Notes under the pieces: generated by a model
What the model was told of the DNA's origin: nothing
Databases searched by the model: none
Seen by the model: the letters and a program-made list of their open reading frames with translations, nothing else
Assembly: GCA_921293015.1 (NCBI GenBank)
Contig: OV121085.1
Coordinates: 24,503,911 to 24,567,910, forward strand
Source: Phorcus lineatus
Lineage: Eukaryota > Mollusca > Gastropoda > Trochida > Trochidae
DNA: 64,000 nucleotides
Direction of reading: 5' to 3'
Position numbers and translations under genes: made by a program
Shown: positions 56,880-64,000 of the stretch, in pieces
Layout: each line of letters starts with the position of its first letter
Numbering within the stretch: position 1 is the first letter of the stretch

Positions 56880-57635
56880 AGCACTTGTTACTTGTATACA
56901 AATACTTTATTTTGATTGTGCTTTATATTGTCATATCTTGTGTCTAGTTCTTGTGTATTTATTTATCTGATGTATGTGCTGGTGAGGCATTAACATAAGC
57001 AGAGTTTTGCTTGTTTGCCGAACCAGATTCTTTCTTGAATAAATATGTTTAAACCGAAACGTTATTTCTTCATTCCTTTTGCATTATATTCTAAGGTGAC
57101 TTAGTACGCAAGAAAGGAAAATCGGCAAGAAAGGAAAATCGGCGTAATGACGTCAAAATTCAATAACGAGTATGAGTAGGTGTCTATAGAACATAAAGAC
57201 ATTGACTAGCCGTGATCTCTAGACTAGCCGTGATCTCTATACCATGCGTACACCCCTTAATTAAGATCTCCAAAAGTGGAAAATGTTGAGAGTCGTACGT
57301 ATATTTTGATACATGAAACATGTAATACGTAGGGCAGGGAACTTATATTCCGTAAACAATTTTCACATGGTCACATATTCTTTTATACGAGGTAAACTTT
57401 CCAATAGTTATATTTGTGACACCCATAAGGCATACTCCTCTCAAACGAAAGTCCTGTATTTTATGACTATATGCTCAGCTAGTTCGAAAAGAGTGATTTA
57501 CAAATACAGGCAGAAAAATATGTCGAGGATGGGACTAAAGAAACAAGTTGATCCCGTTTATGCATTAGTATACCGAGTTGCTAAACAGTAGGGATATGAA
57601 TAGAAAATGCGTTATAATTCGATTACAGCTATTAG
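56880..57635. other. Unannotated interval
   Basis: Contains a tandem duplication (AAGAAAGGAAAATCGGC at about 57108-57143, and TAGCCGTGATCTCTA at 57206-57239). The small open frame at 57313-57591 has no recognised motif. Confidence 0.4.
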
Positions 57636-57863
57636 TTGTTGACTTTAGAGGACCATGTATCTGTATTTTTAAGTCTACCTCCCTTCCTAAAAACAACAAT
57701 ATTAGATTTGTCAGGGTTAACGCTTAAACCCCACTTATCTGAATATCACGCCAAGATGTCAAGCTGATTTTGAAGACCACACTTGCTATCTGAGGCTAAT
57801 ATAAGATCATCAGCGAAAAAAACCATCAACATTTTTATCATGTCAGGAAAAAGTTGAATTCCA

Positions 57864-58459
57864 CATTCTTGGTTCCAATACAGTATACTGCATAGGTTTC
57901 TGCCAACAAATGATCTGCTATTTAAAATGAAATACAAAGAATCTAATAAATGCACTTTCTGCAAATCCGAGATAGAATTAATTTTACATTTATTTTATGA
58001 ATGTAAGGTCATCAAAAATATTTGGGAAAAACTTGGAGAATGGATTTTTGAAAAAAACAGGAACTCTTACTAACTTTTACTAGGAAAAACGTTATTTTAG
58101 GTTATTGCGAAAATAAAAACTATGTCCTTAATTTGCTAATGATTGTCGTAAAATACAATATATACAAAATGAAACAACAAGAAAAAATACCAAACATTAA
58201 ACACGTAAAAGAAGACATTAAGACAATGTACTATGTTGACCGCTTTAATGCCTACTCAAACTTCATAAAGTTCTGGTCGGTATGTCATGATCTTTTTTGA
58301 TATTCTTTTTGTACATTTCTGTTTAAAATGTACCTATCTTTCAAAACAATTGCTTGTAAATCAAACACTGTGTTAAAGTAATCTTGTTGTGTATTGAACT
58401 GAATATGTGATTTATGTTGTCTTTTATGGAGATTCAAAAATTAAAAATAAAAAAAAAAT
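57864..58459 (+). mobile_element. L1-like LINE 3' fragment inserted into LINE-C
   Basis: Flanked by the 16-base direct repeat AAAAAGTTGAATTCCA (57848-57863 and 58460-58475). It encodes an ORF2 C-terminus: CTFCKSEIELILHLFYECK (zinc knuckle) near 57950, and LNLLMIVVKYNIYKMKQQEK then VDRFNAYSNFIKFWSVCHDL to a natural TGA near 58300. It ends in an A-rich tail. Same clade as the minus-strand relic at 22.5-25.4 kb. Strongly 5'-truncated; one or two frameshifts. Confidence 0.85.
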
Positions 58460-59204
58460 AAAAAGTTGAATTCCATGTTATTCCACTTTGTGCAATTTCT
58501 AAAGACAGCTCATTTATGAATAAAGAGAACAGGATCGGGCTAAGCATACATCATTAATTTAGACCAAAAGGACAGTCAAATTAGTTTGTTAACTGGGAAT
58601 GATTTCGTACACACGATTTAACGGAAGACTAGATACCTTTTAGCGCTTGCATCATTTTCCTACTCAAACCATAACTTGTTAGTAATTAAGCTCCATACTT
58701 TAAACCTGTCTATTAAATCAAACGCTTTATTAAATCAATAAAAGCGACTAAACATAAACATTTTTCAATGAGTGCATTCAGCGTAAAGATATGATCAATA
58801 GTAGAGTAACCATCTCTAAACCCTGCTTGTGTTTCTGATATCTTATCCATAAGATTCGCCCATTGCGTCAATCTACTGTTTAATGTGCTTGCATATAATT
58901 TGCTTAAAATACTCAACAAAGAGATGCCCCTATAATTGTCCGGGTTGTGAATATCCCCTTTATTATACAATGGTACAATAATTTGCTTTACTCCAGGAAT
59001 CACGAAAAGCTAGCACATTCAAATAATGTATTGAATAATAAGACAAGAAAAGGCATTATGACTTTTTCAGATGATTTGATCATTTCTGCTAGAACATGAT
59101 CGGCCCCAGGTGATTTACCAATTTTAACCGTTTTATAGCATTAGTAATTACACCATCTTTTATATCTAAAATATTTGTCTCAATATCAATCAATTCAGGA
59201 TATA

Positions 59205-59700
59205 TACTGGCGTCACATGAAACATAGGTAGACAGCGCTATTTTTGTCTAATTTTATGTCATCTGCGACGGAGTCAAATATTTACTTGCTTTCTAACATG
59301 TTACATACATAGAGATTATTATCCGAGGAAATGTGTCATATGACTTTTATGAAACGAGTGTGAATTTTTGTATATTACCCGAGCGAAAGGAAGGATTATA
59401 CACAAATTCGCACGAGTTTCGTAAAAGTCATGTTGTACACTTCCGAGGGTAATAATTTCTTTATTGACGATTCTATTCAATTTCAAACGCATGGAGAAGG
59501 CCTCTTTTCCTTGCGACAGCCCGCTACAGTGACGTCACGAACAATGGTTTAATGACCTCACAGACGTCAAAATACGGTAACCTGCGCTGAAACAATCGTT
59601 GCTAGGCACTGACATGTGCTCATATTGAAAATATGGGTAATACAAATTGTGATCCCATACTTGGTTTCCATTTATATCTTAACCCACAATCATTATCAAG
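59205..59700. mobile_element. Hairpin MITE inserted in LINE-C
   Basis: Arms 59317-59376 and 59395-59454 are complementary over about 60 bases (TTACCCGAGCG-type tips; ATGACTTTTATGAAACGAGT against ACGAGTTTCGTAAAAGTCAT). The whole block lies between two adjacent domains of LINE-C endonuclease/RT, so it inserted there. It also contains GTGACGTCACGA near 59530. Ends beyond the hairpin are approximate. Confidence 0.6.
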
Positions 59701-60362
59701 TTAATTGTTATTATCACTTTTTCCATGTTTAAAAGTGAGTACAATTGGCATATGTTTACTTTCAACTCTATCACATACTCTCAAACTATCAAAATACTCA
59801 AACCAATTAGGTGAAGATAAAATCAAATCAATAGAACTACATCCTTGTTCAGAGATGCATGTGGACTGTCCTCGTTCATCACCTTTAACACGACCATTAA
59901 CTAAAAACATATTGGAAACATAGCAAAGGTTCAGTTGGTCAAAAAGTCTGCATGTTTGGTTTTTCTTATAAAAAGTTTAACCCTCTAGTTGCAGATAGTC
60001 AGCTAAAAGCAGAATATCCCATTCAATATACAACACATGATTGTTTAGACGTTAACAAATAACATTAGGGATATCTATAGGTATTTCCGAGCAGTATTTT
60101 GAAAATGATTTGCGAACGAACATATGAATACCTCCTGAAAGTCGTCCATGGTTGGACAGTTTTTGGGCTTTATAAAAATACGTACAGAATTCAGATGGCT
60201 CTTGTACACAGATAAGGTCAAACTGACCTATACATGATAGAAAGTCCAAGTTAATCATTATCCTTGTTATATTTGAGTTTATATATCGGGAAAACCTTAA
60301 ACTTGCCATTACCACATTTATCTTAGTGTTCACTAAGAGGGATAGTTCGATTTCGAGGCTAG

Positions 60363-61480
60363 TTAATGTTTGATCGATGAAGGTTCATTCTCCTCTTTCA
60401 TTTTTTTTTCTGTTTTCCCGATATATTTCACATTACATCCAGCACATATGATTACATACATAACATTTTTATTGTCACAATTCATGTTTTCTTTAACAAC
60501 AAATGTATCATTTTGGTGAGATATTAATAGAACATCCTTCAAAAATTCTTTCACACGTGAAGCAACGTGAATCTCCACACCTTGATACTTTCTAACATCA
60601 ACTGAGTCATATCAAGAAGTAGTCAAAATTTTGCGTAAGTTATCGGAATGCTTCCGGCTTTTTTTTTTAGGAAATTGCATATATTGACAATCTTTTTAAT
60701 TTTTAGACTAGGACTTTAAATAGTAAGATAACGTTTCACGATAGACATTGTGTTTTCATGATTAGGATTAAAGGTGGATACATGACTAAGATTATTTTGA
60801 GTATCAGTGTCTTTTCCACTTTAGATCTCATTTGTTGTTGATCCGTATTTAAAGCTTTTAATATAGTATCACTTGTAAACTTTTCTGGGTAGTTTTGTAA
60901 AAAGTGAAGAAAAAAGCTTTTCGGTTCATCAAGGCGATTTATTTTAACATCATCATCAGAAAAAGTTGTTAAGAAAAAGTTCAGAATTTTGTGAAGAGTT
61001 TGAAGAAGGTTATTGTCGTTTTTAAGTATAATGAAGCAGTCATCTAAAAACGTTTCCACGAATTTTCAACGTGCTATTTCATCCCTCAAAACATTATTTT
61101 CAGTAACTAGATTTAAAGCTTCAATAATAAACTTGTTTGAAAATCTATATCGTATTTCATGGCGAGATTCATCAAGCCAATATTTGAAAGCGTATAGTCC
61201 GAGTTCTGTATCTATATTACTATATAGATTAACCACATTAAAATTTACTAAGTTGGATCCCTCTGGTACCTTTTGTGGGAGCTTACATAAAAAGTCAATA
61301 TCATCTCTGATGTAACTTTTAACATGCGTTCATAGAGGTTTGAGGATAAAATCTATGAAATTGCTCAGTCTTTGAGTATGACTTTCTGGTCCTCTGACAA
61401 TGGGTCTAAATGGAAGGTGGTCAGGGTCTTTAACAAATCACCATTTAAGGTATAGAAAACAATGGGTACTCTGAAAATGT
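60363..61480 (-). mobile_element. Second Penelope-like element relic
   Basis: Minus strand, from right: a conserved block FRPIVRGPESHTQRLSNFID near 61400, RT segments (DIDFLCK-like near 61300, YSNIDTE-like near 61230, FSNKFIIEA-like near 61130), the RT box FLDDCFIILKNDNNLLQTL near 61050, then the GIY-YIG start NVMYVIICAGCNVKYIGKT near 60470. The nuclease is truncated after IGKT. No hammerhead found on its 3' side, which abuts the LINE-C 5' end. Many frameshifts. Confidence 0.8.
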
Positions 61481-61604
61481 TAGCTGTTACTCAGAAATTG
61501 ATGAAAAAGCTTTTGATTCATAGACTTCAAAATATGAAATGGTCACTTAAATTTTGAGACCATTTCAACTATAACTTTTACATATTTCATCAGACGAAAC
61601 TTAC

Positions 61605-61759
61605 CGTGATGAGCTTGATAGGAGTTTCATGATGGATGGAGGAACGACAACGGCGAATTCTTCAAGGACATGTAAAAAGTTTCTAATAGAGATGAGGCCA
61701 TCGTCGTCAGGGTCGTACAAACGGAAACCCTTTAGAAGAGCTTCAGTCACGTGTCCATC
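61605..61759 (-). CDS. EF-hand protein, exon 2 of those found
   Basis: Minus strand: acceptor ATTCAATACACAATACACAG, 155 bases, donor CACG/GTAAGT at 61604. The frame (phase 0 in, phase 2 out) reads DGHVTEALLKGFRLYDPDDD then GLISIRNFLHVLEEFAVVVP and PSIMKLLSSSS. The D-x-D-x-D-G loop DPDDDGLISIRN is an EF-hand calcium-binding loop, although position 12 is Asn instead of the usual Glu, which should weaken binding. It continues from the 62362-62697 exon in phase. The following exon lies left of mobile-element insertions and was not found. Confidence 0.7.
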
Positions 61760-61764
61760 CTGTG

Positions 61765-62356
61765 TATTGTGTATTGAATGTATTACCTTTTGCTTAAACA
61801 ACCCTACGAGGAGGTGCCATAATGAGGTTTGACATAAAACGATATTTCTGAAAATTTGACTAAATCAACAATACAATTTCAAAACAATATTTCTTATCAT
61901 CATGTCATGATTTATCAGTATAAAGAAAAATCAAATTGTTTATCAGTATGAATAATGCCTCCTTAATACTTAATACTATCTATACTTGAAGATTCGAGGA
62001 GTAAAACGTAGCGCGTGCAGATCACTTGTGAAGCGAATACAGAGTAAGGTGTCGATTGTCACTTCTTTAGCACTGCGTGGAACATTTACGCCGCGCTTTA
62101 GTGGACCAATAAATTTCAAGAGGATCACTAACCAGTTTGAAATATCTGACGGGTGAGCTTTGTATTTTAAGATTGAATTAATTCGTTTATCTACCTTCTA
62201 AGAAAATTGATGTTAAATGCCAGTAATCATAATGGCTCTCCTAGTGACGTGATAAAGAAGCAACTTCATTGGAAGAATAACACATTTACTGTTCCTCATG
62301 TAATCCCTATCTTTACAAACACAATAATGGTAGTATTAAATGAGTTTATCACTGAA
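61765..62356 (-). other. Intron between EF-hand exons
   Basis: Bounded by GTAAGT at 62361 and TACACAG at 61760, about 600 bases. No mobile element recognised within it, unlike most introns here. Confidence 0.55.
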
Positions 62357-62361
62357 CTTAC

Positions 62362-62697
62362 TTTGCGTGGTTTCATGATTATTCCAGTACTTATGACGTA
62401 CTTCTCTGTGGATGAATCTGTCGTCTTGCACACGCATGTAGAGTCTTTTCTTTCTTTAAAGAAGTGTTCATGACTTTTTAAGTCGTTCTTTTTGGCCGTC
62501 TTTGGACGTTGCTTATCCATACTGACAACTGCTGAAGCTGTGACATTTGGAACACCAGTCAAATGCAGTGGTCGTCCAAGCATATCAAGGTCGACATCTT
62601 TAAAAAACTGTCGGGTCTGTATCATTCCAGTATTGTGTCGATCAAATCTGTAATGAATAAGGAAGTTCTTAATCCTGAACATCTTCTGTAATACTGT
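62362..62697 (-). CDS. EF-hand protein, exon 1 of those found
   Basis: Minus strand: strong acceptor TTTCTTATTTCCTTTAAG, 336 bases open in phase 0, donor CAAA/GTAAGT at 62361. It begins TVLQKMFRIKNFLIHYRFDR and HNTGMIQTRQFFKDVDL, a helix-loop-helix with a degenerate EF loop (D at 1, G at 6, Q at 12), then a hydrophilic linker rich in K/S/T. A second acceptor (TTCCTTATTCATTACAG) at 62648 could start a shorter exon. Resembles multi-EF-hand proteins such as the EFCAB group, but I cannot assign an orthologue. Confidence 0.7.
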
Positions 62698-62941
62698 CTT
62701 AAAGGAAATAAGAAATGTGACCTATTTTAAAGATTAAAAATGTTATTTGAAGTGTAAAGTGACTAATGATGCAAACAAATAATTTTAAACCGAACAGAAT
62801 AATTAGTAATAGGCTGCTAAGCTTAATAACCCATGAAAACGTAAACAAAATTTGACCTCTGACCTATGATGTCACATTACGTCGACCCGCCATATCGTTA
62901 CATGGAGCCGAATAAAAGCCAGGAACAGAGGAGTCGGAAAT

Positions 62942-63105
62942 GCCTCGTATATGTGTGGTAGGTGGCTGTAGACTGTAGGAACACCACATAGGAGAACTTA
63001 TTGCTTCATATTTTGCAAAGGGATATCGATATCGCAAAACAATGGACGAAAATTGTGCAAAGAACCCGAGCTGACTGGAAATCAGGACCCAGTAGCCTGA
63101 GTACA
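62942..63105 (+). pseudogene. THAP-type zinc-finger head, decayed
   Basis: The ATG at about 62941 opens MPRICVVGGCRL followed by a stop. After a frame change the sequence reads QRDIDIAKQWTKIVQRTRAD then WKSGPSS, and ends at a donor-like ACAG/GTACAT. M-P-x-x-C...C at the start and the W...R..W-x-P block are the THAP DNA-binding fold (C2CH zinc finger), found in P-element transposases and their domesticated relatives. The downstream HF and AVPTIF parts are absent. Probably the first exon of a dead copy. Confidence 0.6.
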
Positions 63106-63109
63106 GGTA

Positions 63110-63870
63110 CATTAATTTTGTTCAGCATATTTCAACGACGATTCATACATTCAACCTAATTTTGTAGCAACAACGTTAGGATCGAAATCTAAAATGAAGC
63201 TGGATGAATGTCTCACGGTCTTGCCAACGAACGTATGCCACAAGAAACTGTGAGCGCAACTGCGGGTTTAAGTAGGCCTACAAAAAAAACAGGCGTTCAA
63301 GTCGAAGTGACCTAGCGCTCGTTTCGGAAGAGGGATTTTCAAGGGTGAGTGTTGATCAAGTTATATACAGTAAACAATATATGTCTGTAATTCTGTAAAA
63401 AATCACCATAAATATTGATTACGTAAAGCACAACCTAAAAGAATGACAGCTAACATGACAGTTTAACGTGCTCTTGATTAAATATTGTCCTGTTTTCGAT
63501 CACTTGAAATTCAGCGTTAAATTAGGACCAACTCCGACCAAGGGGAATTCTTTCACTGATGATCACTAAAAATTGTTATTTACATTGGTTTACATGACAG
63601 GATGGAACAGTAAATATGGTGAATTAAATAACATTTGTGGATTTACAATTAGGTTTTTTGTTTTTAAATTGGAACTGTAAAAAATACGCTTTAGTCTTAT
63701 TGAATACATAACCCGTCCCATTATTTATGACTGACCAAACGAGATAGAATAATATATGCTACGATGGCCTGTATGTTATTAATACATTGAAAATCAATAA
63801 TTAATTTTTAATGTGTCCTCAAATAACAATGTCTTTGGTTTATGTATTGATTTACAATTATATATATATA
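63110..63870. other. Unannotated interval
   Basis: No exon or repeat recognised. Confidence 0.4.
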
Positions 63871-63879
63871 ACAATCTAT

Positions 63880-63930
63880 ATGTGTATGTGTGTGTGTGAC
63901 TGTTTGCGTGTGTGTGTGTCTATGTGTGTC
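63880..63930. repeat. TG microsatellite
   Basis: Interrupted (TG)n with TATG and GACTG variants, next to an (TA)n run at 63859-63870. Confidence 0.85.
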
Positions 63931-64000
63931 CTTTTTCAGTGGAAATTAATGTTGATAAAATTAAATATCCTTATTTTTGTATTTTCAACCTGTACTTATT

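Larger units (their letters stand above)
57640..60340 (-). mobile_element. LINE-C relic (endonuclease plus RT)
   Basis: Minus strand, from right: endonuclease start (LDFLSCIGQFDLICVQEPSE, GRLSGGIHMFVRKSFSKYC near 60150), endonuclease end (STCISEQGCSSIDLILSS near 59850), RT fingers GKSPGADHVLAEMIK near 59110, IIVPLYNKGDIHNPDNYRGI and SETQAGFRDGYSTIDHIFTL in 59003-58713, and the catalytic VFFADDLILASDSKCGLQNQ near 57800 with WGLSVNPDKSNIVVFRKGG near 57720. Interrupted by a hairpin MITE at about 59205-59700 and by an L1-like insertion at 57864-58459. Multiple stops. Confidence 0.85.

Overview
The window is AT-rich, intron- and repeat-dominated nuclear DNA from an animal, most likely a marine mollusc and probably a bivalve. 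The pointers are interspersed repeats that open with GAGTGAGTGAGT, long poly-G/poly-C runs, a DIRS-type retroelement, Penelope-like elements with a hammerhead ribozyme, and several LINE clades. Nothing looks bacterial or viral. No intact gene is present: every coding signal is either an exon of a split host gene or a decayed mobile-element relic. The species is an inference; the repeat content and the coding remnants are read directly.

Layout. 1-9.1 kb: two DNA-transposon-like units with terminal inverted repeats, target-site duplications and arrays of short palindromes (1418-2184 and 7493-9121), tRNA-like SINE heads, hairpin palindromes, a mariner transposase head (about 4149) and an unassigned direct repeat (6295/6906). 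10-15.4 kb: a mariner fragment, a minus-strand Gypsy relic (10340-13215) and a plus-strand Gypsy relic (13918-15425) whose surviving order looks like the unusual PR-IN-RT type. 16.0-17.7 kb: a foldback unit with 63-bp inverted ends holding a RecQ-like helicase head. 19.7-25.8 kb: two minus-strand LINE relics and dispersed MITE-like repeats. 27-36 kb: SINE-like pieces, a LINE 3' end, a 27-bp-class minisatellite, and three phase-compatible exons of an unrecognised minus-strand host gene (36238 to 30601). 37-44 kb: MITEs, a candidate plus-strand exon pair, a CRE-like motif cluster. 44.4-45.7 kb: one LINE nested in another with a clean 14-bp duplication. 46.2-49.8 kb: a LINE ORF1 relic, a GC-rich DIRS-type RNase H/tyrosine recombinase relic, a large hairpin and an 18-unit satellite. 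52.2-55.7 kb: the longest LINE here (endonuclease plus RT). 55.8-56.9 kb: an internally inverted Penelope-like element ending in a hammerhead ribozyme. 57.6-61.5 kb: a LINE with a nested L1-like insertion and a second Penelope-like relic. 61.6-62.7 kb: two exons of an EF-hand protein. 62.9-63.1 kb: a decayed THAP-domain head.

The genes do not form an operon or a defence or biosynthetic system. The region reads as gene introns repeatedly invaded by mobile elements, with enough nesting to give a partial insertion chronology. The most notable items are the hammerhead ribozyme in the twin-primed Penelope element, the palindromic-array transposons, the foldback RecQ unit, and the DIRS relic joined to a hairpin and satellite.
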